A DNA stretch of 64,000 nucleotides from Lophium mytilinum (lineage: Eukaryota; Ascomycota; Dothideomycetes; Mytilinidiales; Mytilinidiaceae). Positions 45,400-58,222 of the stretch are shown here, piece by piece. The position numbers were made by a program, and so were the translations under genes. The DNA lies in the NCBI GenBank assembly GCA_010093605.1, contig MU004199.1, forward strand, positions 1,247,609-1,311,608. Reading direction: 5' to 3'. Each line of letters begins with the position of its first letter. The stretch's first letter is position 1. The notes below the pieces were generated by a model that saw only the letters and a list, made by a program, of their open reading frames with translations, had not been told where the DNA came from and searched no databases.

Positions 45400-47420
45400 A
45401 TTACTAAAAGGTCTTATATCTATCTATTTAAGTTAGAAACTCCTTTAAAAGAGCCTAAAAGAAAGTTAATTAAGAACTATTCTATTAAATAAAATTAGCC
45501 TATTAAAAAGGCTAGAAGGTTCTTTAGTATATAGAAAAAGCTAGAAATTCTTACCTAGTAGTACTACTACTATATAGAAGTATAGCCTAGTAAGTAGAGC
45601 TATATTAAGCTAGGCTTACTTCTATAGTAGCTAGAAGCTAACTACTATTCTTCTATAGGTAATAAGGTAGCTACTTTTTAAAAGGTTTCTCTTAGTACTA
45701 TAGGCTTCTAGAAGAAATAAATAGAGGCCCTTTCTAATACTCTATATAATAGCTATATAGTAGCTAGATCTATCTAGCTTAGTAAATAGAATAATCTAGA
45801 ATAATAACTATATACTAGATTTATTAAAAAAAGAAAAAGAAAGCTATAAGTTTAAGTATATTAGTTTTAATAGTATTCTAAGGCTATATTTAAGAAGCTA
45901 TATCTAGCCCTTATAGTAGCTAATTAGTATATCTAGATCTTCTCTTAGGGGTAGTTTTAAGGGTTTCTATTATACTCTAGAATCTCTTTTAGAGTAGTAA
46001 CTAAGAAGGTATTAAAACCCCCCTAATTACTATAAATAGAAGTACTTTCTTAGTTGCTTTTTAACTAGAAAATTACTTAACTAATTTATATACTAGCTAC
46101 CTTCTAGAGCACTATAATAGACTAGCTACTAGCCTAAATTAATACCGCTAATTACTAGATATATAGGTAATAGTTTTATCCTTTAAGAATTATAAATATA
46201 GATAAAACTTCTATTTCTTTTAAGTAGGTTAATTACTATACTTATAACTTTATAGGCTCTATTAAGGTTACCTCTAAAGTAATTAAGTTAGGTAATAATA
46301 AGTACTAAGCTACCCTAATCCTCTATATATATATAGATAGAGTAGCTAGATATAACTCTATACTTATATTTAAGGGGTTATTAAAAGAGGGTAGAACTAT
46401 ACTAAAAAATAAGTAAGATTTATATATAAAAGGGGTGGAAGTATATATTAATAAGACCGCCTATAATAATAAGGCGCTATTTTATAATTAGATAAAGAGA
46501 GTATATATTCTAGCTAATTAGAATACTAATAAGTAGCTGCTAGAGTCTCTTCTTTTACTTAATACTATAGTATTCTATAAGACTAAGGCTATTAAGAATC
46601 TCTTTATAGAAAATTAGGTATTTATATTAATAATTTCTGGAGGCTATATAGGCTATCTATAGCCCCTTAATATAGCTATTAATAAGCCCTTTAAGAAGTA
46701 GATTATAAAGAAAGTTAATAATAGAATTAATAAGAAAATTAAGGTAGAAGAGAATACTAAGAATAATATTCTATATAATAAGAGAATTCTTACTACTATA
46801 GTAGTTATAGAGGCATAGAAGAAGCTTATAGCTAGACCTAAGCTTATAATTAAGGCCTTTAAGAATATAGACCTCTTACTACTAGCTAATAGTAGTAAAG
46901 ACTATAAAATTTATATTAAAACATTTATCTATAGAGAATTTAACCTTTCTAGATAGAGAAATATACTAGAGGTACCTCTATATATTAAATAGAAGCTTAA
47001 TACTAATAATAATAAGCTTAAATTTATAGATAGAGATAATATACTATATAATTAGAGCTAATATAAGAGCGCTATAAAGACTACTCTATTAAGACTATAT
47101 AAAAAGAGAAATCTACCTAGTATAGCTATTAGAAAGTAATAGCTTATTAAGAGGCTTCTAGCCTATAATATAAAAAGAGTAGAAGAATTAGATTTAGGCG
47201 GCTATTTAAATACTCTAAATAACTCTATTAATTTAACTATTACGTCTTATAATAGCTTTCTATCTTCTAGTATTATAGCTAGTAGCTTAAGTAATAACTC
47301 TATTATCTTAGAATCTAGATATAATACTTTTTAGAGGAGTTATAGTAGTTTAGAATTATAGAGTAGATATACTAAGTAAATAGAGGACGCCTAAAAGAGG
47401 CTAGAGTTATAAGAGGGAGA
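45400..47420 (+). mobile_element. DDE transposon of the pogo/CENP-B type, inactivated by RIP
   Basis: A plus-strand frame keeps the DDE_1 superfamily pattern between about 46,180 and 46,980. INIDKTSISF (46,190-46,220) corresponds to the first catalytic aspartate in N-x-D-E-T. TSKVIKLGNNKYQATLIL and LIFKGLL follow. The second site reads LLLNTIVFYKTKAIKNLF, where the first N replaces the usual aspartate. The third block reads IISGGYIGYLQPLNIAINK, matching the PGGCTxxLQPLD-x-x-NKPFK signature. Glutamine and tryptophan codons appear as TAG in many places, exactly what C-to-T change at CpA does. The N-terminal DNA-binding part and the terminal inverted repeats are not resolved, so the ends are approximate. 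Stops run through the whole frame, so it cannot be active. Confidence 0.72.
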
Positions 47421-47615
47421 AGGGCTAATTTTTTATTCTTTTTACTATAAATATAGTACTAATCTTAATCTATATACTATAGATTTCCTACCTAGAGTTA
47501 TAGCTAATTAATTATAATATATTCTATCTTATTCTATCTAAAAGGGCGTTCTAATCTATCTAATATTAGCTATTCTATATCCTCTAGTAGTAGCTACTAA
47601 GAGTATATTATAAGG

Positions 47616-48364
47616 AAATAGAAAGTCTATAGAAGAGCCGCGCAGCCTTACTATAAATCTACTTAAGAGTAATAACTTAATTAAATATTTATTAACTCTT
47701 ATATACTTTTTATAGGTTAATAGCGTATATATAGGTAAATAGCGCGCTTAATTATAGCTAGACTATATTAGTAGATTTAAGAGATTTATAGTTTAAAGGT
47801 ATATATATATTAAATATTTTATAAGTAAATTTATCTAGTTCTAGTATAGCTTAATAGTTAGTATAGTACTTCCGCAGATTAAATTCTTAATATAATAAGC
47901 TTAAGGAGCTTTTATTGCAAGAATTTAATCTATAGAAGTATAGGGAGTAGAAGGTTAGTAGTACTCTTTTTATAGTTTAATTTCTAGCTAGACCGCTTTC
48001 TTTTTACTTAAATATTTATTAATTCTTACACGCTTTTTATAGGTTAATAGCGTATATGCGGGCTAATAGCACGCTTAATTATAGCTAGATTATATTAGTA
48101 GATTTAAGAGATTCGCGTACTAAAGAAAGTATAATAGCTAGAGGTGTAGACTATTTTTATACTCTAGGCCTATATATCTTATTTAAACTATAAATCTCTT
48201 AAATCTACTAATATAATCTAGCTATAATTAAGCGCGCTATTAGCCCGCATACACGCCGTTAACCTATTAAAAGCGCATAACTATTCTATAATAATTAACT
48301 AAGTTATTACTCTTAAGTAGATTTATAGTAAGGCTATATAGCCCTTCTATAGACTTTCTATTTT
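47616..48364. mobile_element. TIR element of about 750 bp (MITE-like)
   Basis: Long terminal inverted repeats of about 170-180 bp face each other: 47,616-47,790 begins AAATAGAAAGTCTATAGAAG and its reverse complement ends at about 48,364. Shared inner blocks include CTTACTATAAATCTACTTAAG and TTAATTATAGCTAGA. A third partial copy of the same arm, in direct orientation with the left one, lies at about 48,005-48,115, so the inside was rearranged or nested. No coding sequence is present. The target duplication was not resolved. Confidence 0.7.
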
Positions 48365-50388
48365 ATGCGGTCTATTATAAAAAAATTTACAACTTATTTA
48401 AATTTCTATTAATTTTATTTAAACTAGAAGTAAATTAATTAAGTTTATCTAATCTATTTACTATTTAAAGTAGAACTCTATATAACTATTATAGAGGTAG
48501 AAATCTATACCTAGAAACTTAGTAAAATATATACTACTATTATACTAAACTTTATCTTCTACTTAATACTAAGGTAACTATCTAGATACTTATAGCCTCT
48601 ACCTAGGCGTATTATATATTTAATAACACGCCTACTAGCTTATAGGCGTATATTAATAGGCACGCAATTCTCTTTCTTTACCTAACCTTAGTATTATCTC
48701 TTAGTATTTTAGAAAGAGATTCTAGAACCTCTAGATATATTATATATCTAATCTATAGGTTAATAATAGATAAGAATATACTTCTTATTTATTTTAAAGT
48801 ATAGAGAATTAATAAAGTTATATATAGTATCTATAAAATAAGAATTAGTAAAGTAATATATAAGAAAGGGGGAAAATTATATATAAATTACCTTAAAGTC
48901 CCCTATAGATACGCTTATTTTTATAGAAGTAGTTATAATAATAAGGTATATATAATTACTAGCTATTATAGGCTATTTTAATATACTATAGCACTAAGCT
49001 AATATTAAAATTAAAGATAGAAGCTAATAGGCGCTTAATTAGATATAGCTAGCGCTACTAAGTCTAGTATTTATATAATCTTAGTTAATATAGTATAATA
49101 AAGAGTAGAAAAATATTACTATTAGCTAAAATATATTTACTAACTATATAGAATTTATAGCTAGTTATTATTCTAGACTTAATATAACTATATATAACTT
49201 CTATAATAACTTTCTATTACTTTTCTATATCTAGCTAAATACCTATCTTATTATAATTATATAGATCTATATCTTAAATACTATAGTCTATTATCTAGTA
49301 CTCTAGTATTATAAACTAAGTACTAAAAGCCTTTTAATTCTTAGCTACCTCTTAAGTAAGCTTCTTAGAGTTATTAGTATATATAATATAGTCTAGGTAC
49401 TACTAGAGAAATTAATATATCTAATACTTACTATAAATACACGCCTAGTATTAAATAAGGGGTTAGTAATATACTAAGAAAAAATATAGTTATATTTATT
49501 CTAGATTATTTAATAGGTAATATATATCTAAATAGTAAGTAATTAATTAAGCTAGGTAATAAGGCTATTCTCTTTAGATAGTATTAGTAGCTTATTAGTA
49601 GCTAGCCTATCTATCTATAATACTGCGCTATATATATATAATTTAACGCGTCTAATTAGAGTATTATATTCTATATAGATAGTAAGAATTAATAGATAAA
49701 TACCGCCTAAGATAGCACGCAATATATCCTGCACATATTTTTTAATATTCTAGGCACTTCTCTCTATTATTATAGTTAATATTAGGGGTATTATAATAGG
49801 GGGGGTGGCACAGCTAGTAAGCTAGAAAGCTAGTAAGCTAGCGGCCCCCCTACTGCGCAGGGGGGCTAGAAAGGCCCGAGTAGAGCCCGCTATTAGCCCT
49901 ATTTATCTAATACTAAGTACTAGACCGGAATTTATTCTAATTATAGTTATTATAAAATATATATATATTACTAAAAGCTTTCTTATTTCTTCTTATAAGG
50001 ATGTTAGATACTTATAATATTACTATAGATAGTAGTTTAACTAAACTAGAAGATACCTATAAAGGTTATATAGACTTATAACTTAAGCTTCTAACTTCTT
50101 ATTCTAGTAGTTTTACTATAATATTATAAATAATCTTAGACGCAGCTAATAGAGAATATAATAGTTATTATATTCTTAGACCGGTAATTATAAAGTTAGA
50201 ATATAAAACCCTAATACTAATAATAGACGTATATCTAAATACTAGAGTTAGAAGAGAATTTAAACTAGCACTCTATATTATTATTAGTAGAAGACATTAG
50301 ACTATAATCTTACTTTATTCCCTACTAGGTATATTACGGTAGTTTCTTCTTACTATTAGGCACGCACAATAATAAAGGCAGAAAGGAA
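48365..50388. other. RIP-altered DNA with one GC-rich segment
   Basis: No readable frame. It contains the right arm of the GC-rich inverted repeat (49,814-49,882). The DNA just left of 50,394 is the insertion target of the full-length Copia element. Confidence 0.5.
49814..49882 (-). repeat. GC-rich inverted repeat, right arm
   Basis: It is the reverse complement of 39,875-39,943 with four mismatches in 69 bp. A run of seven G lies about 15 bp to its left. It stands out strongly from the surrounding AT-rich DNA. Confidence 0.8.
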
Positions 50389-50393
50389 GTAGG

Positions 50394-50661
50394 TGTAAGG
50401 ATTATAATAGTATAAGTATTATATCCTTATACATAATAGGCTTAAAAGCCTTTAAACGGGACGAAACTATAAGCATTTAAACGTAATATAATAAACGTTA
50501 GATAACGTTATAAGAATATTAGAGAAACGTTTTATAATGCATTAAATGCTATATATATATAACTCTATTACTATTAATATAGAATAGAACTTAAGTAATA
50601 TAATTTCTATCTATCTATCTATCTATCTATCTATTTTTATATTAACTCTATACCTTTAATA
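50394..50661 (+). repeat. 5' LTR of the full-length Copia element
   Basis: This 268-bp repeat is the partner of 57,959-58,222. It is more AT-rich than the 3' LTR, so the two ends were altered to different degrees. It ends in CTATACCTTTAATA. Confidence 0.9.
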
Positions 50662-53600
50662 GGTTATAAGCATAGATTGTACTACGCAATCTACAGCTAT
50701 ATAAAGCACTAACAGGCAGGTTCCATCTTAAAATTAACTAGATATTAATTAAAATTACCCAAATCAATAAAATATTAACTAGAATTATTTAAATCAACTA
50801 AATATTAGACAAAAACAACGCCGTTTACTATCTTAATTACTATCTCCAGCGTATAAACCTACTATACCACCCTATAAGTAGTTTTAAGCACAAAACAAAG
50901 CCAAAAACAAAGCCAAAATTAAAGGAGATAAAGTTATTAACTATAAACCCGCTATATAACAGCTAGAACGCAAGCTAGAATTATAAATCTATTACAAATA
51001 AAATTAGACTAAAGAAATATTACCTATTTATTATATCTATTAATATAAAGCTTCTATAAGCTTATATTACATTATAAATTACGTAATTAACCTTCTAACG
51101 TCTATTATCTATTACGTATTAAATCTAGATACTCCAGATTAGATTATAACCTTTTATCCTATTATTTTATCTAATATAAGATAGAGAAATTGATTAAAAT
51201 TTAAAATATTTCTCTTTCTATCTATCTATCTATTTATTAAATATATAGATACATAGAATTTATCTATCTATCCATTTACTAAATACATAGATAGATAGAA
51301 ATCTATCTATTTAATAAATCTATAGATATATAGAAATCCATCTATTTATCTATCTATCTATTTGCCTAACGGGCTATCTATCTATCTATTTAATCTAAAA
51401 TGGATAAAATTAGTATTACTAAGCTAGTTAGTTAATCTAACTATAAAGTTTAGGCTCTAAGAGTACAATCTCTCTTAGTAGAAAAAAGTTGTAGTAATGC
51501 TATTAGCAGTACTACGCCTATTCCTATTAATAAGGAAAATAATGTAAAAGTATTAGCCACTATTAGGCTTACTATAGAGGACGGTCCTCTATTATAATTA
51601 TAGTATTCTACTACTGTAATAGAAGCTTAGAAGCTACTAAAAAAGCTATATAGCCCTAAGGGCTTTAGTTCTAAATTCCTTATTTATAAGGAACTATTTA
51701 ATACTATTTTATCTAAGTTTTTAACTATAGAAGACTACTTAAATAAGATAAAATAGTTAATAGATTAATTAAAAGCAAAAAAGCTTAAATTACTAAATTA
51801 AGTTGTTGTAGCTTAGGTTCTAAATAACCTAATGGACCCCTATAATAGCTTTATAACTATAGTTACATAATCCTATAGGGAAAATTTATCTAATATTAAA
51901 CTAGATAATTTATTCTCTAATTTAATAGATAAAGCAAGATAATAGAAGTCTAAAGAGTATAAAACGGCTCTATTTAATAGAACTAAAAGGTTCTTACTAA
52001 AAAAGAATAGAGTAGAAAAAATAAGATATTATAAGAAGTGTAAAATAGCTATGCACCTTATAAAGGATTATTTCTATCTATTTCTAGAAAGAGCTCTAAA
52101 ATGGTTTAGAATAAAGGAGTACTTTAAACTACTAAAAGATAATAAGAATAAGGAAGAATCCTTACTTACAGAAGAATCTAACCCTAATAACTAGGCAGAT
52201 TTCAATATAGATCTAGATGCAGCTAAAGTAAAGGTATTTCTAGCATCCTATTATACCCCTAATAATAAAGCTAATTATATATTAGACTCCAGGAGCACAA
52301 GCCATATAATAGTAGATAGAAATCTATTTACTAGTTATAAGGAGCAAGCTATTATATTTAATTAGGGAGAAAATAAAACTATAACTATAGAAGGTGTAGG
52401 AAATGTATAATTAAAACTAAATAGGAATATATTTCTACTAGAAAAGTGCCTTTTTATACCTAACTTTAGATATAATCTAATATCTATAAGTAAACTAGAT
52501 TCTATAGGAATAAACGTTATGTTTAAGAATAAAATAGCTATTATATATAAAAAGAATAATATACTAGTAATAGCATTACTTAAAAACTCTTTATACTATA
52601 TAAATATAGAGAATACAACGCTTTTTATAAAATAAATAGATAAAAAGATAAATTATATATATAAATAGATAGATAAAAGCGATTTAATAAATATATATAT
52701 AGATAGAAATAATCTATCTATTTAGTACTAAAAAATAGGCTATATAAGCTCTAGAAAGCTTAGTATACTATTAGGTATAAATATAAAAGAACCTATATAA
52801 TATAAAACCTATATAAAAGCTAAAATAACAAAAAATAAGAGAAATAAGGAAATAATACTAAAAACGGTAATTTCTTTATAAAAAGTCTCTTTAGATTTAG
52901 CAGGGCCTATAAATCTACCTAGTTTAGGGGGTAATAAATACGTTATCTTCTTTATAGATGCAGCTTTAAGATATATAGAATATAAACTATTAAAGTCTAA
53001 AGATAAAGCTTATAACGCCTTTTTAGAATATAAAGCTAAGGCTAAAAATATAAATATAGGAGATAAAAGAAAAATATAAATCTTTAAAACTAATAATAGG
53101 GGAGAATATATAAATAAGAAGTTTAAAATAACTCTTTTAAAAACAGGTATAACCTATTAATTCTTAAGCCCCTATACGCCGGAATAAAACGGCTTAATAG
53201 AATAAATTAACTTAACTATATTAAATATAGTAAGGGCTCTATTATATATAGCTAATTTACCTTTTAATCTATAGAGAGAAGCTGTAAATGCGGCTGTATA
53301 TATATATAATAGAATACCGCACTCTAGCTTAAAAGATAAAACGCTATTTAAGCTATATTATAAAAGAAAAGCTAAAATAGATAATATAAAAATCTTTAGC
53401 TCTATAGCTTATTATAAGGTTAAAATACAAATAACTAAATTAGAACTAAGAGCTAAAAAGGCTATAGTATTAGGCTATAGTTTAAATATATATAGACTAT
53501 TAGATTTAGAAAGTAAAAAGATCTTTTAGGCAAGAGATGTATCTATAATAGAAGGCTTCCTTAATAAAAGAAATAAAAATAATGTTAATAAAAAGAAAAA

Positions 53601-54444
53601 TCCTTTAGAATATGTTATTAATATAGAGCTACTAAAAGATAATACTATAAGTAGTAATACTAAAAGATAATACTATAAGTAGTAATACTATAAGTAATAC
53701 TATAAGTAATAATACTATAAGTAGTAATAATTTAATAATAGATAAAAGCTCTAAAGATAAATTAGCTATAAAACTATCTAGAAATCTATCTATTTAAAGA
53801 TATATATAAAATCTAAATTTAATAAATAGATATATAGATAAAAATTAAGTATAATTATTAAATATATATATAGATAGAAACTAAACTTAATTATCTATAA
53901 ATATATATATAGATAATCTATCTAAAGATAAATTAGCCTTTATTATTAGTAATAACAGCAAGCTAAATATATATAAATAAGCTATAGAATCTCCTTATAA
54001 TAATAAGTAGAAAGAAGCTATATAAATAGAAATAGACTAGCTTAATAAGTAAAATACCTAGAAGTTAGTAGACTTACTAGTAAATAGAAATATATTAAAA
54101 GAATACTGGGTTTATAAAATTAAAACTAATATAGATAATAATATATCTAAATATAAGATAAGATAGGTAGTAAAAGGTTTTAGCTAAGTCTATAGTATAG
54201 ATTATAAAGAAACCTTTACTAATACCTGCCGCCTAGAAGTATATAGGCTATTACCTATAATAGCTACCTATTATAACTAGAAAATAATATAATAGAACTT
54301 TAAAAATGCATTTATATATATAGAATTAGATAAAGAACTTTATATAGAATAACTATATAGTTTTAATAAAAATAATAGTAATAAAGTCTATAAACTAAAT
54401 AAAGCCTTATATAGTTTAAAATAATTACCTAGATAGTAGTATAT

Positions 54445-56690
54445 TATTATTATTATTAAATTCTATTATACTAGTATAGCTTCTATTAGAGTCTATATAG
54501 CTATTCTATCTAGGCTAATTTATAAGAGAAAACTATTTACTACTAGATAGTATTTAAGTAAAAATCTTATTCTCTATTATATCTAGTATTAGGCGCCCTT
54601 CTTCTTTATATTTTACTATAGGGGATATATAGTAGGTCTATAAAAACTACTATAAAATAAGCTATTAAAATATATCTTTCTATATCTATCTAGAAAGGTT
54701 TATTATTATCCTTCTAAATTTAGGCTAAGTAGAATCTAGATAGAAGGCTAGTATAAAATTAGCGTAAGGGCCTATATATAAGTAGTACGCGCGCGGGGCC
54801 TTTATCTAAGGTAATAATAGTAAAGTAAGTAGTAGCTATATAGGCTATTTAAATAGAAAGGCTATATAGTATATAGATAGTATATAGTAGAGGTATATAG
54901 TAAGTATATAGTTTATAGATAGTCTATTATTTTATAGATAGGCTATAAGAGTAGAAGGGCTATAAGTAGCTATAAAGTATAGAGTTTATAGCTATAGTAG
55001 TAGATATAAGCCCCTATAGTATAGCTAATAGCTATAGAAGGGCTAAAAGTATAGAGTATATAGTTTATAGTCTATAAGTAGAAAGTATATAGCTACTTAT
55101 AGTAAGTCTAAGCCTTTATAGTATAACTAACTAATAGTAGAAAAAAGCCGCGTATATATACTATTATAAAGTAGGTAGACTATTTAAAAATAGAAGAGCT
55201 ATAAGAAATAAAAAGTATATACTATAGAGTATATAGTAGAAATCTAAAGCTAACTATCTATTAGTTCTAGTATACTATAGAGAGTATATAGCTATATATA
55301 GTAAGTATAAGCCTCTATAGTATAGCTAAGAGCTATAGCTTAGCTAAGAGCTATACTGCGGCTATAGTTAGTAATAGTAGGGTTATTAGTAATAGTAAGA
55401 CTATTAGTAATAGTAAGGCTATTAGTAATAGTAAGGCTATTAGTAATAGTAAGGCTATTAGTTATAGTAAGGCTATTAGTTATAGTAAGGCTATATATAA
55501 TAGTAGGGCTATAGTATTAAGTAGAAGGGCTAGATCTACTCCCTTTCTATTTCTCTTACTATTAAGAGGTAGAGTAGTAGGTCTATTTCTAAAATATATT
55601 TATATTATAGAGCTATAAGAGTTATATATAAAATAGAGTTAGGCGTAGCTCTTCTACTAGAACTCTCTACTATAGGTATAGCTTACTAAATATATACCTC
55701 TATTCTATATATATCTAATTTACTTTATAAGCCTATCTTATAGCTAGCCTCTACCTCTTAATAGACTAATATATATATCTATTCTTTTAGGCTATATAAA
55801 TAGTATTATTAGTAAGGGTTTAATTCTTTCTCCGCTATAGATTTACTAAGAGTTAGAGCCTAGTAAAGGGGTAAGGTTCTTAGAGCTATCTATTATTACT
55901 ATTATATACTACGCCCTACAGCTCTTTTAGTTCTAGTAGCTATTTTGCGTTACCTATATTATTCTTATAATAATAGGCTAACTATATCTTATAGATAGAG
56001 GTATTAGCCTAATAGTATACCTAGTAGCTAGCTATTATTCTAATAGTAACCTAATACTATACGGCTACTATGCCTTCTATCTACTAACTAAACTTATTAT
56101 CCTCCCTTAGCTACTACCTGCATCTTTATCTATTCTAGCACTATGTTAATACATTCTTCCCCTACTTCTAAGTCTATTTCTAGCTCTCTAAGTTCTAGAT
56201 TAATATCGCCGCAGCTAAGTTAATATTAATATAATAAGGATTAACATTATCTAATATAGTTAATAGTGCTAGAATTCTCCCTATCCTTGCTATAAGTATA
56301 ATCTTAGAATAGAATAAGTATAGTAGTATCCTATTCTATTACTAGGCCTTCTACTTCTACTAGTAAATGCAGGCGCCGGCTTATAGTCTAGGATAGTAAG
56401 CTTCTAGATAGTAATAGATTAGGTGGTTCTTAAGAAAGTTCTACTATTTAAATTTCTATCTATAGATATTAAGTTTTAGTAGTAGTAGGCCGCTAAGACC
56501 CGTAAAAACTCTACTATTCTAGCGGCGTTAAGGACAACGTCTTTAAAGACAACCTCTAGCTACAACGTAACGCCGCTGCACTAGTAATAAACGTAATTCT
56601 TACTCTTGTATAAGCCTTGCGGTTTAAATAAGACGGAAAGGAACCCCCGTACAACAATATAGATTAAATTATAATTTTAGTGTTTCTTTA
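54445..56690 (-). mobile_element. Unclassified LINE-like repeat, copy 2, nested in the Copia element
   Basis: A 12-bp direct repeat, ATAGTAGTATAT, bounds it at 54,433-54,444 and 56,691-56,702. Its left edge is TATTATTATTATTAAATTCT, i.e. a (TAA)n tail on the minus strand. A longer target duplication plus a simple-repeat tail suggests target-primed insertion as in LINEs or SINEs. It parallels copy 1 at 40,845 onwards. The last 700 bp on the right (minus-strand 5' end) keep GC-richer pieces and a possible coding trace (GFLSVLFKPQGLYKSKN), but no reverse transcriptase is recognisable, so it may be deleted inside or non-autonomous. It contains an 18-bp minisatellite. Confidence 0.65.
55366..55516. 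repeat. 18-bp minisatellite inside the LINE-like repeat
   Basis: About eight copies of a unit close to TTAGTAATAGTAAGGCTA follow each other with one or two changes per copy. Copy 1 of the host repeat has related GTATAGCTAAGAGCTATA repeats near 41,660-41,730 but not this array. Confidence 0.8.
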
Positions 56691-57816
56691 ATAGTAGTAT
56701 ATATATCTAGCTACCTATCTAGAAAAGTATAGTTTTAAAAGTACTATTATAGAGTAAGCAGTATTTAAAAATACGCAACTAAATATAATAATAGTCTGCT
56801 ATATAGATAATTTATTAGTATTTAGGCTAAATATAAAAGATATAGAAAATCTATAATTAAAACTAAGTAAAGACTTAGAATTAACAAACTTAGACCCTAT
56901 ATCCTATTTTCTAGGCATAGAAATAATATATAATAGAAAAGAAAGAACCTTATTACTAAGCTAGAAAAAGTATATAAAAAGTCTATTAAAAAGATTTAAT
57001 AAAAAGAAACTAAATCCCGTTTCTATACTAGGAGAAATAGGTATAAAACTAGAGAAAAACAATAAACAGGCATTAAAAGAAGATATAAAACTATACTAGT
57101 AATAAGTTAGAAGTCTTATTTATCTATCTATAAAAATAAGACTAGATATAGCCTATAGCATAAATCTATGCGCTTATTTTATGTCTAATTCTAGTCCTAT
57201 TTACTTTAAAGCCTTAGAAAGGATCTAGAAATACTTATTATATAAGCCTACGCACGGAATTAGCGTTAAATTTTCTCCTAGTAATCCAGCACCCTATTTA
57301 TTAGGATATTTAAATGCAGATCACGGGGGTAATATAATAGGAAGAAAATTAATAACTGGCTACTACTTCTCCTATGGAAAAACCCCTATTAGCTGGAATA
57401 GTAAATTATAGAAATCTATAGTACTATCTAGTTGCAAAGCTAAATATATAGCTTTAAAAGAAACTATAAAAGAATATATATACTTAATAAGTATATTAAA
57501 ACAACTTAATAATAAAAATACAGAAGACTTCTATCTATTTACAGATAGTTAATTAGCTATAGAATTAGCTAATAATCCTAAACACTACTTAAAAACTAAA
57601 TATATAGATATACAATATCATTTTATAAGAGAAAATATTTAAAATAGATTAATAAAGCTAGCCTACCTTAATACTAAGGAGTAAATAGCTAATATATTCA
57701 CTAAACCATTAGTGGGAAGTAGTTTTACTAAAATAGTAGACTATATAAGATTAGATACTAAATAGATACATAGATACATAGATATAACTCTATTACGCAA
57801 ATAGATAAATATATAG

Positions 57817-57855
57817 ATTCTATCTATCTATCTATCTATCTGTGTAAAGAAGAAA

Positions 57856-57903
<48 letters not shown>

Positions 57904-57909
57904 CTCTAT
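57817..57909. repeat. (TATC)n microsatellite in the Copia 3' untranslated part
   Basis: Two tracts of TATC (about 57,819-57,841 and 57,851-57,909) lie between the end of the coding part and the 3' LTR. The same place in the other copies also carries such tracts. Confidence 0.9.
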
Positions 57910-57958
57910 CTATTTAAAAAAGAATATATAAAATAAGCATATAACGCTTAAGGGAGTA

Positions 57959-58222
57959 TATAAGGATTACAATAGTATAAGCATTATATCCTTACGCATA
58001 ATAGGCTCAAAAGCCTTTAAACGGGACGAAACCGTAAGCGTTTAAACGTAATACAACAAACGTTAGATAACGTTATAAGAACGTTAGAGAAACGTTTTAC
58101 AATGCATTAAATGCTGTATATATACAACTCCGTTGCTGTTAATGTAGAATAGAACTCAAGCAATATAATTCCTATCTATCTATCTATCCATCTATTCTTA
58201 CATCGACTCTATACCTTTGACA
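57959..58222 (+). repeat. 3' LTR of the full-length Copia element
   Basis: This 264-bp repeat ends in CTTTGACA directly before the target duplication. It keeps more CpG and CpA sites than the 5' LTR. Confidence 0.9.
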
